A stretch of DNA of 64,000 bases from Runella aurantiaca. GTDB lineage: Bacteria > Bacteroidota > Bacteroidia > Cytophagales > Spirosomataceae. A program made the translations under genes and the position numbers. Positions within the stretch are counted from its first letter, which is position 1. Each line of letters begins with the position of its first letter. Under the pieces are notes generated by a model, which ran no database searches, was not told where the DNA came from, and saw only the letters and a program-made list of their open reading frames with translations. The stretch is from NCBI RefSeq assembly GCF_003339505.1, contig NZ_QPIW01000035.1, forward strand, positions 1 through 64,000. Direction: 5' to 3'. This document shows, piece after piece, positions 52,649-62,383 of this stretch.

Positions 52649-54409
52649 ATGAACATTAGATTCAAATCGTGGTTGGTAGCGTTTGCAGCAAGTGCGTTTG
52701 TCTACAGTCAGACTTCTGCTCAAGACATCGCCACCGGTTTAAAGCAATTGGACGGCAACCAGGCTTGCTTGGCGAAAGAAACATTTGAGAAGTTGGCCAC
52801 TGCCACTCCTTCTGCTGACAACCAGTTCTACTTAGGCTACTACTACCTCCGCACCAAGCAGCCTGATCTCGCAAAAGCTGCATTTGAAAAAGGCTTAGCC
52901 GCAGACCCCAAGAGCAAAGAAAACCTCAATAAGGTAGGAATGGGAGCTGTTGCTTTGGCCCAAGGTGACCGTACAGGCGCCCAAACGATTTTTGCCGAAG
53001 TGCTGAAGGCAACCAAAAACAAGAATGTAAATGTACTGCAGCGCATCAGCGAAGCGTATACTGGCTATGTGGTGATAGATTCAATGAAACCTATCTACAA
53101 GACCACTGACCCAGCCAAGGCGGTAGAATTAGCTGATATTGCCATTGCATTGATGCTGAAAGGCGGAGACAAAAATCAGGAAGTTTACATGGCCAAGGGA
53201 GATGCCTTTTATATTAAAGGTGAAGCAGGACCCGCAGTATCGGCCTATGAAGATGCCATTAATGTTACGCCAGGCTTAGGAAAAGCTTTTGCTAAAGTGG
53301 CTAAAATTTATTGGGGTGGCCGCAATTATGAATTGGCCCAAACCAACTTTAAAAAAGCAATTGAAGTTGACCCTGATTATGCCCCTGCCAACAAAGAATA
53401 CGCTGAGCTATACTTCTATGTTCGTCAATACAAACAGGCATCACGTTATATGGATGCTTACATAGAAAAGATTACGGCGTGTGCTTCAGATGATGAAGTG
53501 TTGCGTAGTGCGCAGTTTAACTTCGTGGCGGAAGAGTTCTCAAAAGTAAACTCGAAAATTGCGAAAGTAATGAGCAGTGGCCGCACCAGCGATGTATTGT
53601 ATCGTATGATGGGATGGGCCGCTTACAAAGAAAATCAGTACGAAAAAGCCATCGAAAACTTGAATAAGTTTTTGAAACAGGCGCCACAAAAAGCGATTGA
53701 TAACGATTATCGCTACCTTGGAAATGCGATGTTGCGTATTTCTCCAGCCGATACCGCCGCCGCCGTGGCGAATTTGGAGAAAGCGGCAGAAATGGATACC
53801 GTCGATAACGGTTACAAAGAAATCGCTGCTTTCTACAATGCTGCGAAGGATTATGAAAAAGCGATTGTTTACTATAAGAAGGTGATTGCTCGTGAAAAAA
53901 CACCTGGCTTGCAGGATTATGTAAACCTCTCTTTGCCTTTGTACAATGTTGCCAACAGAACGTTTGCTTCGGGGCCTGACTCTCTTGCATTGCGTGAGAA
54001 AAAGCGTAATTACTTCTTGGCAGCAGATTCATTGTACATAAAAATGATCGAGCGTAAGCCAGATTATCTGTATGCACACGGCCAACGGGCAAAAGCTAAT
54101 TACTTTGCCTATACACGTGAAGAAGCGATGACAAATGGTATTGCGATTCCGCTCATGGAAAACTATATCAAGCTTGCTTCGGCAGCCCCCATGGATGATG
54201 CTATAAAGGCTAACTTCAAGTTGTTTTATCAAGTACTGGGAGCATATAGTGTGATTACGCTGAAGGATGAAGCGAAAGCGAAGGAATGGTTTACTAAATT
54301 ATTGGAAATTGATCCAGGTAATAAAGTTGCGAATGACTTCCTGAACCCGCCAGCACCCGAGCAGCCTGCTCAACCCGCAGCTAAGCCTCCAGTGAAGAAA
54401 AAAGCATAA
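52649..54409 (+). CDS. Exported tetratricopeptide-repeat protein
   Basis: 586 residues. The signal peptide is RFKSWLVAFAASAFVYSQTSAQ. At least eight TPR-like units follow, with regular helix pairs such as QFYLGYYYLRTKQPDLAKAA and AFAKVAKIYWGGRNYELAQ. A Pro/Ala/Lys-rich tail (PPAPEQPAQPAAKPPVKKKA) could reach the peptidoglycan. It closes the exbB-tonB-pstS-like group and is followed by a terminator. TPR proteins in this position are a recurring part of the Bacteroidota TonB cluster, possibly a scaffold; the exact role is unknown. Confidence 0.88.
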   Translation: MNIRFKSWLVAFAASAFVYSQTSAQDIATGLKQLDGNQACLAKETFEKLATATPSADNQFYLGYYYLRTKQPDLAKAAFEKGLAADPKSKENLNKVGMGAVALAQGDRTGAQTIFAEVLKATKNKNVNVLQRISEAYTGYVVIDSMKPIYKTTDPAKAVELADIAIALMLKGGDKNQEVYMAKGDAFYIKGEAGPAVSAYEDAINVTPGLGKAFAKVAKIYWGGRNYELAQTNFKKAIEVDPDYAPANKEYAELYFYVRQYKQASRYMDAYIEKITACASDDEVLRSAQFNFVAEEFSKVNSKIAKVMSSGRTSDVLYRMMGWAAYKENQYEKAIENLNKFLKQAPQKAIDNDYRYLGNAMLRISPADTAAAVANLEKAAEMDTVDNGYKEIAAFYNAAKDYEKAIVYYKKVIAREKTPGLQDYVNLSLPLYNVANRTFASGPDSLALREKKRNYFLAADSLYIKMIERKPDYLYAHGQRAKANYFAYTREEAMTNGIAIPLMENYIKLASAAPMDDAIKANFKLFYQVLGAYSVITLKDEAKAKEWFTKLLEIDPGNKVANDFLNPPAPEQPAQPAAKPPVKKKA

Positions 54410-54424
54410 AAACATTATGCATAA

Positions 54425-54460
54425 AAAAAGCCTCTCGTGTCGATCACGAGGGGCTTTTTT
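54425..54460. terminator. Terminator after the TPR gene (bidirectional)
   Basis: Stem AAAAGCC(T/C)CTCGTG / CACGAGGGGCTTTT with one wobble and a TCGAT loop, flanked by A and T tracts. It lies between the convergent TPR gene and the small gene at 54475. Confidence 0.85.
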
Positions 54461-54474
54461 GTGGCGCTTAAAAA

Positions 54475-54681
54475 CTAAAGGGCCAATTGATGTCTACTGA
54501 AATACTGATTTAATACAACGTGGTATTTTTCATTAAAATGTTCGTAACACCACGTTTTAAGCCGTTTTACATCTTCGGGCAATAGCACCTTCAATGCTTT
54601 GCGTAACTCTTTTTCAAACAGCTTCTTGTCAAAACTTACTTTTACAAGCACAGTCTTAATAAACTCTAACATAGTCGCCAT
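54475..54681 (-). CDS. Small helical protein of unknown function
   Basis: 68 residues, predicted to be all helical: MATMLEFIKTVLVKVSFD, then KKLFEKELRKALKVLLPEDVKRLKTWCYEHF. The style is seen in small conserved Cytophagales proteins, but I cannot name a family. It is rich in Lys/Leu, with one Cys, and has no signal peptide. It is convergent with the TPR gene and divergent from the BatD-like gene. No clear -7 motif was found for it. Confidence 0.65.
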   Translation of the reverse strand: MATMLEFIKTVLVKVSFDKKLFEKELRKALKVLLPEDVKRLKTWCYEHFNEKYHVVLNQYFSRHQLAL

Positions 54682-54772
54682 AGTAGATTCATAATTTTAA
54701 AGAAATGGATAAGAGGATGGACCTTTGGTAAATTAACGAACTGGGTGTAGGTATTATGTCGTACGAGTCTGT

Positions 54773-54780
54773 TAATTTTG
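54773..54780 (+). promoter_or_regulatory. -7 element for the BatD-like gene
   Basis: TAATTTTG, an exact TAnnTTTG match, 14 nt before the ATG at 54795. It decides against the longer start at 54756, which would lie upstream of the promoter. Confidence 0.55.
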
Positions 54781-54794
54781 CATTAAATATAACG

Positions 54795-56210
54795 ATGAAA
54801 AAAGAAAACAGATATATACTTTTTTTGATTTTTTTTTGGACTATATCCATAGCTCAATCGCAGGTGACTGAAAACCCCTTTGAGATTGAATTTAGCGGTA
54901 CCAAAATTAACGTACAAGAGCCTTTTACTATATCAGTCAAAGTAACGGGACTTGAACAGGTGCCATTGATTTCATTCCCTGACAATATCAAAAATTTTCA
55001 AAAACGGGAAAGTTCGCGGTCAAGCCTTACAAATCAAGTAGGTGGTAAAACCATTGTGACTTATACTATCTCACAAAATTATTACCCGATAAAAACGGGT
55101 ACGTTTACAATAGGCTCACTGGAAATTTTAGTAAATAAACAAATCCTGCGCTCGGAGGGGACTACTGTGACGGTGGAATCTGCCACTGAGGAGGAAACGC
55201 AAGAAATCACACAAGAATCGGCCGAAATAAGCGCAGAATTGGAAAAAGAGGCTTCACAAGGAGTGTTTTTGGCGGTTAGTGTAGATAAAAAGCGGGTATA
55301 TGTGCAACAGGGTTTTAACTTGCGGCTTTCCTTGCTGGTTTCTGAAAACAATGCCGCAGAAATGGATTTCTACGAAGTAGAAAAGCAGCTGGAAAAAATC
55401 CTCAAAATCCTCAAACCCGCCAATTGTTGGGAAGAGAATTTCGGTATTCAGGAAATTCCTGATATTCCGATAACCATAAATGGAAAACGATTTACGGAGT
55501 ATCGGATTTATCAAGCGTCCTTTTTTCCTCTAAATAACCAATCCATTAGGCTTCCTTCCGTAGGCTGGATGATGAAAATGATAACGAAGTCGGAAGAAGG
55601 AAAAGATGTGATAGAATTAAAAACCTATACCTCTAAACCGCTCACGATTGAAGTAATGAGTCTACCGCCTCACCCGTTGCGAAATCAGGTCATCGTTGGA
55701 AATTTTAGGTTAGAAGAAAAAATTAACAGCAGCCAACTTAAAACTGGAAACAGTTATCGGTATAATTTCAGCATAGTGGGCGAAGGAAATATTCAATCCG
55801 TTCGTGAACCAACATTTACGAATATGGCATTGTTTGATGTATATCCCCCCGATATAGAAAATAATATAGTTCGACAAAAAAATAGGATTGCTGGTGCAAA
55901 AACGTTTCAGTATCAGGTAATTCCAAAACAAAGTGGTAGTTTTTTGTTAAACAATTTGGTATTTTGGGTCTATTTTAATCCGCAGAAGCAAAAATATGAT
56001 ACGCTGCGTTCAACGCTTAACCTGACGATTGTTGGAGAAAATGTTCAGAATACGCAATTGTTGACTTCGGATGCGGAGTCGGTTTATACTGGCATAGAGC
56101 AATGGGATAGTATGAAACCAGTGGTTGATTACCAGACCATTATTCGCAATATTGCCAACATCTTAATTGTAATAATGTTGATTGTAATGATTTTTATGTT
56201 TAGAAAATAA
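54795..56210 (+). CDS. BatD-family (oxygen tolerance) membrane protein
   Basis: A 471-residue protein with a signal peptide ([23 protein letters not shown]) and a C-terminal membrane helix ([21 protein letters not shown]), so most of it is periplasmic. The core carries BatD features: [31 protein letters not shown] and [25 protein letters not shown] second unit follows ([20 protein letters not shown]), then [15 protein letters not shown]. In many Bacteroidota BatD belongs to a batABCDE locus involved in stress resistance; here none of the others is adjacent. Its stop overlaps the aroC start (TAATG), suggesting coupled translation. Confidence 0.85.
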   Translation: MKKENRYILFLIFFWTISIAQSQVTENPFEIEFSGTKINVQEPFTISVKVTGLEQVPLISFPDNIKNFQKRESSRSSLTNQVGGKTIVTYTISQNYYPIKTGTFTIGSLEILVNKQILRSEGTTVTVESATEEETQEITQESAEISAELEKEASQGVFLAVSVDKKRVYVQQGFNLRLSLLVSENNAAEMDFYEVEKQLEKILKILKPANCWEENFGIQEIPDIPITINGKRFTEYRIYQASFFPLNNQSIRLPSVGWMMKMITKSEEGKDVIELKTYTSKPLTIEVMSLPPHPLRNQVIVGNFRLEEKINSSQLKTGNSYRYNFSIVGEGNIQSVREPTFTNMALFDVYPPDIENNIVRQKNRIAGAKTFQYQVIPKQSGSFLLNNLVFWVYFNPQKQKYDTLRSTLNLTIVGENVQNTQLLTSDAESVYTGIEQWDSMKPVVDYQTIIRNIANILIVIMLIVMIFMFRK

Positions 56211-57292
56211 TGAGCAGTACGTACGGAAAAATATTTAAAATAGCCACCTTCGGCGAATCACACGGCGCGGCCATCGGGGTAGTGGTAGAAGGATGCCCTG
56301 CGGGCGTAACGTTTGATTTGGCATTTATTCAGCAGGAATTAGATCGTCGCAAACCTGGCCAATCGCGCATTACAACCCAACGCCGCGAGGCTGATACGGT
56401 TCAGGTTTTATCAGGGGTTTTTGAAGAAAAAACAACGGGTACTCCCATCTCAATGGTGATTTGGAACGAAGACCAGCGCAGCAAGGATTATTCACATATT
56501 GCCGACCAATATCGGCCGTCGCACGCGGATTTCACCTATCAAACCAAGTACGGTGTTCGGGATTATCGGGGCGGAGGGCGTAGTTCAGCCCGCGAAACGG
56601 CGGCCAGGGTTGCGGCGGGAGCCTTGGCAAAATTAGTACTTGCTGACCTCGGTGTAACAGTGCAGGGGTATGTTTCGCAGGTTGGAAAATTGAAATTGGA
56701 TAAAGAATATCACGAACTTGACCTATCGCTGACCGACTCTAACGCCGTTCGCTGTCCCGATCCAGTGATGGCGCAAGAAATGTTTGACTACATTGACGCT
56801 ATTCGTAAGGAGGGTGACTCTATCGGTGGTATTGTAAGCGGCGTACTCAAAGGTGTTCCGGTAGGCTGGGGCGAACCCGTATTTGATAAACTTCATGCAG
56901 AGCTTGGGAAAGCAATGCTGAGTATCAATGCTGTCAAAGGATTTGAATACGGAAGTGGTTTTGCGGGTGTGAAATTGCTCGGCTCTGAACACAACGATGC
57001 TTTTTATACCGACGAGGACGGCAGAGTACGTACCCGTACCAATCACTCAGGAGGGATTCAGGGCGGAATTTCCAACGGCGAAGATATTTTCTTTAACGTG
57101 GCTTTTAAGCCCGTAGCGACCATCATGCAAGAGCAAGAAAGTATCAACCGTGAAGGGGAGAAAATTTTGGTACAGGGTAAGGGACGGCACGACCCGTGCG
57201 TGTTGCCAAGAGCAGTACCCATCGTGGAAGCCATGGCCGCGCTGGTCTTGGTAGATTTCTACCTGAGAGATAGGACAATCCGGCATAAATAG
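56210..57292 (+). CDS. aroC: Chorismate synthase
   Basis: A 360-residue FMN-dependent enzyme that makes chorismate from EPSP, the last step of the shikimate pathway. Conserved segments: [89 protein letters not shown] and [17 protein letters not shown]. Complete and normal length. The ATG overlaps the BatD-like stop by one base (TAATG). Confidence 0.97.
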   Translation: MSSTYGKIFKIATFGESHGAAIGVVVEGCPAGVTFDLAFIQQELDRRKPGQSRITTQRREADTVQVLSGVFEEKTTGTPISMVIWNEDQRSKDYSHIADQYRPSHADFTYQTKYGVRDYRGGGRSSARETAARVAAGALAKLVLADLGVTVQGYVSQVGKLKLDKEYHELDLSLTDSNAVRCPDPVMAQEMFDYIDAIRKEGDSIGGIVSGVLKGVPVGWGEPVFDKLHAELGKAMLSINAVKGFEYGSGFAGVKLLGSEHNDAFYTDEDGRVRTRTNHSGGIQGGISNGEDIFFNVAFKPVATIMQEQESINREGEKILVQGKGRHDPCVLPRAVPIVEAMAALVLVDFYLRDRTIRHK

Positions 57293-57306
57293 TTTGACTT
57301 TAGCCG

Positions 57307-57314
57307 TATCTTTG
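57307..57314 (+). promoter_or_regulatory. -7 element for dnaN
   Basis: TATCTTTG, an exact TAnnTTTG match, 34 nt before the dnaN ATG. Confidence 0.5.
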
Positions 57315-57348
57315 CTAAATTTGTTAATAAATAAATATTTTCCTAGCT

Positions 57349-58476
57349 ATGAAATTTACTGTATCGTCGTCGGTTTTGCTTAAACAACTCGCAGCGATTA
57401 ACGGCGTCGTTTCCACTAATCCGATTGTTCCTATTCTTGAAAATTTTCTGTTTCAGCTAGATAACAACCTGCTTACTGTTACAGCATCTGATTTACAGAC
57501 GGTGATGGTAACAGAATTGCCAGTGGAATCATCTGATAAAGGAGCGATTGCGATTCCCGCCAAACTGCTTTTAGATACCCTGCGCGGCTTGCCAGAGCAG
57601 CCGATTACGCTCAACATAGACAGTGATACCTTTGGCATTGAAATTATCTCTGACAATGGTCGCTATAAACTTTCGGGAGAGAACCCCATAGACTTTCCAA
57701 AGATACCTTCGGTCAATCGGGCATTCTCGGTTGAGTTATCGTCTCATGCCCTTTCAAATGCCATTGCCAATACGCTCTTTGCGACCAGTACCGACGAGTT
57801 GCGTCCTGCGATGACAGGGGTATTTTTGCAGCTCGGTGCTGATTACGCCACGTTTGTGGCCACAGATGGCCACCGGCTCATCCGCTATCGTCGGTATGAT
57901 GTTAAGTCGTTGGTCGATACTACGATGATTATTCCACGGAAAGCGTTGAACCTGTTGAAAACTTCGCTCCCCTCTGAGAGTGTACCCGTCAAAGCCGAAT
58001 TCAGCCAAGCCAACGCCTTTTTTAGTTTTGCCAATATTCGTATGATTTGCCGGTTGATTGACGAGCGCTTTCCTGATTACGAAAACGCGATTCCAACCAA
58101 TAATCCAAACGTGTTGACCATCAGTCGGGGTGAGGTACTGAATTCATTGCGTCGTATTTCGATTTACTCAAACCGGACTACGCACCAAATTAGGTTAAAA
58201 CTCACGCCACCAAACCAACTTGTTATTTCGGCCGAAGATTTAGATTATTCTAATGAAGCCAATGAGCGCTTGTTGTGTGAATACAACGGCGATGAAATGG
58301 AGATTGGGTTCAACGCCAAGTTTTTGATTGAAATGCTGAATAACTTAGATACGAGTACTTTGTCATTTGAATTGTCGGCGCCTAACCGTGCAGGGCTTGT
58401 CGTACCGTTGGAAAAAGAAGATGATGAGGATATTCTGATGCTGGTTATGCCAGTGATGTTGAATACCTATGCTTAA
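57349..58476 (+). CDS. dnaN: DNA polymerase III sliding clamp (beta)
   Basis: A 375-residue beta clamp that encircles DNA and tethers the replicase. Three clamp domains are visible: MKFTVSSSVLLKQLAAINGVV...; FATSTDELRPAMTGVFLQL...FVATDGHRLIRYR; and NSLRRISIYSN...LVMPVML. The central DGHRL motif and the C-terminal LxMPV pocket strand are typical. No dnaA or recF gene is next to it, which is normal for this phylum, so it gives no evidence of a replication origin here. Confidence 0.96.
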   Translation: MKFTVSSSVLLKQLAAINGVVSTNPIVPILENFLFQLDNNLLTVTASDLQTVMVTELPVESSDKGAIAIPAKLLLDTLRGLPEQPITLNIDSDTFGIEIISDNGRYKLSGENPIDFPKIPSVNRAFSVELSSHALSNAIANTLFATSTDELRPAMTGVFLQLGADYATFVATDGHRLIRYRRYDVKSLVDTTMIIPRKALNLLKTSLPSESVPVKAEFSQANAFFSFANIRMICRLIDERFPDYENAIPTNNPNVLTISRGEVLNSLRRISIYSNRTTHQIRLKLTPPNQLVISAEDLDYSNEANERLLCEYNGDEMEIGFNAKFLIEMLNNLDTSTLSFELSAPNRAGLVVPLEKEDDEDILMLVMPVMLNTYA

Positions 58477-58495
58477 TCAATAAGGATAAAAGTTG

Positions 58496-58536
58496 AAGGT
58501 TAGGAAGCCCCGGTGTTTTCTAACCTTTAATTTTTT
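58496..58536 (+). terminator. Terminator of dnaN
   Basis: An 11-bp stem (AAGGTTAG.AA / TT.CTAACCTT with one G-U pair) followed by TAATTTTTT. Confidence 0.8.
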
Positions 58537-58551
58537 AGTAGCTTACGGGCC

Positions 58552-59214
58552 ATGTCGACGCAAAAAACACCCTTACTGCCGAGTCTCTCGGCTTTTTTTT
58601 TAACGGTATTACCCTTCATCACGAGTTCGATATTAGGGGCTTGGATTATCAGGAATGAAACCCTCATTGAGCGTTTTAATCTACAAGATTGGGCAATTGT
58701 GTGCGTTGTATGTGCTTTGGCGTGTGCATTGGCATTAATTCCGCCTACTTTGCTGGCTTTTGCTTTTGGGTATTTTCTGGGATGGTGGGCATTGGTTCCC
58801 TTGATTTTGCTCAATCTCGCGGCCATTGCCCTCGTGTACGAGATTACCAAACGTTTGAATGGTGAGGTGCTACTGCGTTATCTTTCACATTTTCCGCGGG
58901 TAGTTTCGATGCTGAATCGTATTCAGAAAGATGAATTACAATTCGTTTTTTTTACCAAACTCTCCCCCGTTGTTCCATTTGCGTTGACCAATCTTGTATT
59001 CTCGCTATTGAAAATACGCTTTTCCAACGTCATTTTAGGTGGTTTTTTAGGCATGATTCCCCGTACGGCGTTGGCAGTTTGGGTCGGACTTGAAGCAAAA
59101 GGATTACGTCAATTGATTGAAAATCCCAACGAAAATATAACCAGCCGGGTAGTAGTGATTATTCTAGTGATTGTCTCTGTGATTGGCCTTACCCGAGTAT
59201 TTGTTAAACGATAA
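58552..59214 (+). CDS. TVP38/TMEM64 (VTT domain) membrane protein
   Basis: A 220-residue inner-membrane protein of the DedA/VTT superfamily. Several hydrophobic helices are present, with the family core FAFGYFLGWWALVPLILLNLAAIALVYEITKRL and FVFFTKLSPVVPFALTNLVFSLLKI..GGFLGMIPRTALAVWVG. These proteins are linked to lipid scrambling or undecaprenyl-phosphate recycling; the specific role is unknown. It is convergent with the hydrolase gene, with only 11 bp between stops. Confidence 0.88.
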   Translation: MSTQKTPLLPSLSAFFLTVLPFITSSILGAWIIRNETLIERFNLQDWAIVCVVCALACALALIPPTLLAFAFGYFLGWWALVPLILLNLAAIALVYEITKRLNGEVLLRYLSHFPRVVSMLNRIQKDELQFVFFTKLSPVVPFALTNLVFSLLKIRFSNVILGGFLGMIPRTALAVWVGLEAKGLRQLIENPNENITSRVVVIILVIVSVIGLTRVFVKR

Positions 59215-59225
59215 GTTTGGATTGA

Positions 59226-60017
59226 TTATGGGTTTTCGGTCGTAAAAGGCGGGTTTTGTTCAAACCACTCCGCTACTTTTTCAATCAAACGGTGATGCCC
59301 CGTTTTAAGAATAATTGGCGCTGAATTTGGCAGGCGTTTCATTAAAGGCTGCACATAAGAAGCGGGCAATACCCCATCAAACCGTCCTAAAAATAGCTTT
59401 AAATCAATTTTATATTTGAGAATGATACTCGCTAATGCGGGAATATCAGGCTGGATAGTGCTAAAACCTACCCATGAGCGGTAAATGCGCTCGCGCTGGG
59501 CGGCGGTAGCAAGGGTAGACTGGGCAAATTTTACCGCGCTCTTCTCCACCAATCCTAATTTCTGAAATGGGTAAGCCAACTTTTTAAAGTGTTCGACATT
59601 CCCAACAACGAATTTAAAGAGTTTTTTTGTTAGCCAAAATCGCGTTGCCAACCGATACCACGGGCTTTCGGTAATTCCATCGGGAGCCAACAGCCAGCAG
59701 GAGATAATCTGGTTTGGGAATAGTTGTAGTGTAGCCAAGGCAAATTTACCTCCCATGCTGAACCCGACAACCGAAAAAGTTTGCAGGTGATTTTCGGCCA
59801 AAAAGACCTCTAGGGTGTCTTGCCACTCCGCCATAGACAGTTTTTCGGTATCCATGGCGGGGCTTTTTCCGTGAAATGGTAAATCAAAAAGGTAAAATGT
59901 GTACTGTTTCTTCAAGACATTGACCAAGGGCAAAAAACAGCGATGGTCTTGTCCAATGCCGTGAAATGCCAAAAGAGGCAGTGGGCCATCGCCGTAGGTT
60001 TGATAATGGAGGCGCAT
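59226..60017 (-). CDS. Alpha/beta-hydrolase
   Basis: A 263-residue alpha/beta-fold hydrolase. The oxyanion motif is LLAFHGIGQDHRCF, the nucleophile elbow is GFS87MGG, the acid is in LGRFDGVLP and the catalytic His in LKTGHHRLIEK. It has the size and cap layout of MenH/BioH-like esterases; the substrate is not predictable. It starts 9 nt after the gamma-glutamyltransferase stop on the same strand, so the two form an operon. Confidence 0.9.
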   Translation of the reverse strand: MRLHYQTYGDGPLPLLAFHGIGQDHRCFLPLVNVLKKQYTFYLFDLPFHGKSPAMDTEKLSMAEWQDTLEVFLAENHLQTFSVVGFSMGGKFALATLQLFPNQIISCWLLAPDGITESPWYRLATRFWLTKKLFKFVVGNVEHFKKLAYPFQKLGLVEKSAVKFAQSTLATAAQRERIYRSWVGFSTIQPDIPALASIILKYKIDLKLFLGRFDGVLPASYVQPLMKRLPNSAPIILKTGHHRLIEKVAEWFEQNPPFTTENP

Positions 60018-60026
60018 TTGAAGGAT

Positions 60027-61784
60027 TTAGTAGCCAACACTCGTATCGTCACCTCGGGGGTCAGAGCCACCTTCGAGACGACCGTCGGGCAGTACCAAAA
60101 TGCAGTCCATGCGTCCGATGGTGTTGCGTTGCATTTCAAGAATGTATGATTTTGAGAGCAATCGTTGCAGAACGCCTTCCGTAAAAGCACCGTTTTCAAA
60201 AGTGGTTTTATCGGGAAGCCACTGATGGTGAAACTTATACGCGTTTACGGCCTGTTGCATGGTCATGCCGTGCTCTACCACGTTCAGGATGGTTTGAAAG
60301 ACAGACGTGATGATCGTTGACCCGCCGGGCGTTCCGACAACCATGTATAATTTTTTGTCTTTTTCGAGAATCGTGGGGGTCATGGAGGATAACATTCGTT
60401 TGCTGGGAGCAATGGCGTTGGCTTTGTTGCCAATCAACCCAAACATGTTGGGAACGCCCGGTTTGATGCTGAAATCGTCCATTTCATTGTTCATAAAGAA
60501 GCCCGCTCCTTTGACAATCACGCGGCTGCCGTAGCCTCCGTTGAGGGTTGTCGTCACCGAAACGGCATTGCCTTCGCGGTCTACAATCGAAAAATGCGTC
60601 GTTTCCATGCTTTCATAGCCCGAAATATCGCCGCCTTTGATGGCCTTGCTATCGCTTGCTTTGGCAAAGTCAAAATCTTTCCACCGATTTTTTAGGTAGT
60701 TGGAAGCGATGAGTTGTTTGATGGGTACTTTCACAAAATCAGGGTCGCCCAAAAACTTGGCACGGTCGGCATAAACGCGACGCTCGGCCTCAATCATAAC
60801 TTGAACGGTAGAGTCTGAGTGCCATCCCCAACGTTTGAGAGGATAAGGTTCAACCAGTTTCATCAATTGTAATAAAGCCACGCCACCACTCGAAACGGGC
60901 GGCATCGTAATGAGTTTGTAGTCTTTGTACTTACCAACGAGTGGCTTACGCCAAACCGCTTGGTATTGTTTTAAGTCTTCGGCCGAAATAAACCCTTTGC
61001 CGCGCTGCATTTCGGCCACGAGCAAATCCGCCGTTTCACCTTCATAAAAACCTGCCCGGCCGTGTTCCTGAATCCGACGCAGTGTTTTTCCTAAATCAGT
61101 CTGAATAAGTGTATCACCTGCTTGCCAATCGCGGCCATCCTTGCGCCGAAAATACGTGGTATCGGCATTGATTTTTACCAAATCACCTTTGATGCGGTTG
61201 AGTCCAGTTGCTTCTTTGGTGGTAAGAATGACGCCCTTCTCCGCCAAATCAATGGCAGGTTGCAGTAGGGTAGCCCAAGAAAGTTTTGAGAATTTTTCGT
61301 GGATTTGTACCATGCCGTCTACCGAGCCCGGAACCCCGCTTGCTAGGTGGCCCGTCATGCTTAATCCTTGAATTACGTTGCCTTGGGCATCCAAATACAT
61401 GTCTTTGTGGCCTTGGATGGGCGCTTTTTCGCGAAAATCAAGGGTGTAGTTTTTGCCTTTTTTGGAACGATACACAAAAAAGCCGCCTCCGCCGATGTTG
61501 CCCGCTGAAGGGTGTACTACCGCCAGTGCAAACTGAACGGCCACGGCCGCATCGGCGGCTGAGCCTCCCTTTTTTAAAATTTCGGTTCCCACTCGTGAGG
61601 CTTCTGGATGAGCCGTAGCGACCATGCCATTGGAAGCAATAACTCCCTGACGGTCTGAATAAAATGGTTTTTGGTTGGGGTCGTCGGTGAGAAACTGGTA
61701 AAAACCTTTGTTTTCTTTTACTTCTTGACCAAAAGCAGAAAAGCCGATACATACGGCCAGTACGTTGATGAAAAATTTGTTCAT
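60027..61784 (-). CDS. ggt: Gamma-glutamyltransferase
   Basis: A 585-residue periplasmic Ntn-hydrolase that cleaves glutathione and transfers gamma-glutamyl groups. The signal peptide is NKFFINVLAVCIGFSAFG. The auto-cleavage site is at Thr395 in SMETTHFSIVDREGNAVSVTT. Other hallmarks are NIGGGGFFVYR, LDFREKAP, SGVPGSVDGM, PPVSSGGVALLQLMKL, GYGSRVIVKGAGFFMNNEMDDF and GTPGGSTIITSVFQ. It is complete. It precedes the alpha/beta-hydrolase and is divergent from the acidic-protein gene. Confidence 0.95.
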   Translation of the reverse strand: MNKFFINVLAVCIGFSAFGQEVKENKGFYQFLTDDPNQKPFYSDRQGVIASNGMVATAHPEASRVGTEILKKGGSAADAAVAVQFALAVVHPSAGNIGGGGFFVYRSKKGKNYTLDFREKAPIQGHKDMYLDAQGNVIQGLSMTGHLASGVPGSVDGMVQIHEKFSKLSWATLLQPAIDLAEKGVILTTKEATGLNRIKGDLVKINADTTYFRRKDGRDWQAGDTLIQTDLGKTLRRIQEHGRAGFYEGETADLLVAEMQRGKGFISAEDLKQYQAVWRKPLVGKYKDYKLITMPPVSSGGVALLQLMKLVEPYPLKRWGWHSDSTVQVMIEAERRVYADRAKFLGDPDFVKVPIKQLIASNYLKNRWKDFDFAKASDSKAIKGGDISGYESMETTHFSIVDREGNAVSVTTTLNGGYGSRVIVKGAGFFMNNEMDDFSIKPGVPNMFGLIGNKANAIAPSKRMLSSMTPTILEKDKKLYMVVGTPGGSTIITSVFQTILNVVEHGMTMQQAVNAYKFHHQWLPDKTTFENGAFTEGVLQRLLSKSYILEMQRNTIGRMDCILVLPDGRLEGGSDPRGDDTSVGY

Positions 61785-61879
61785 AAAGTGGGCATTGGAA
61801 AGTTTACGCTTTCAATTTACAAAAAGTCTTTCATTTTGCTTCCATAACAAAAGTTTTAGAAATTGCAGCCCATAAAATC

Positions 61880-62380
61880 ATGACCAACATGGATAATTTT
61901 GACGATGATGATGACGAGGATTTTGGATTTAACGAAGAGGATTTCAATTCGGAAGAATCGAGGCGAGAATTTCAGCGGGAAAATGAGCGGGTAGACAATC
62001 TGCCGATTATGAAAAAAGCGCGGGAGATTTTCGATATTGTGGATTCGCTCGTCGAATTAATTGACGACGATGACGCGTTTATCGCTCATTATCGCAGTAT
62101 GTTGTTTGAAGATGCAAGTATCATTTGTGCCAAAATTGCGGGGGCAGAAGGGGGAGATTTGTACAGCTTGCGCATGGAAAATGCGGTATTAATCAAAATC
62201 CATGCGCGCAATCTGCTGGCTCAGACTTCAGGCTTGAAAATGCTTGGTTTTAAAGACGTGCGTTATCTGCAAGTGCTTCGCGATGCCATCGAGGAGTTTC
62301 GACTGCTTTTTCTTGAGTGGGTTGAGGGTTTTGACAAAACAAACGATATGTCTGATAATTGGGGTAACCTGTTTCGGTAG
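61880..62380 (+). CDS. Acidic protein of unknown function
   Basis: A 166-residue soluble protein, probably Bacteroidota-conserved, that I cannot assign. The first 25 residues are extremely acidic (DNFDDDDDEDFGFNEEDFN). The remainder is helical, with the segments VDNLPIMKKAREIFDIVDSLVELIDDD and LYSLRMENAVLIKIHARNLLAQTSGL. ATGs at 61880 and 61889 are both possible starts. It is convergent with the NUDIX regulator, with only 3 nt between their stops. Confidence 0.75.
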   Translation: MTNMDNFDDDDDEDFGFNEEDFNSEESRREFQRENERVDNLPIMKKAREIFDIVDSLVELIDDDDAFIAHYRSMLFEDASIICAKIAGAEGGDLYSLRMENAVLIKIHARNLLAQTSGLKMLGFKDVRYLQVLRDAIEEFRLLFLEWVEGFDKTNDMSDNWGNLFR

Positions 62381-62383
62381 CGT

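Noticed and set aside
57349-58476. Chromosomal origin near dnaN
   Set aside because: There is no dnaA, recF or gyrB beside dnaN and no DnaA-box cluster visible.
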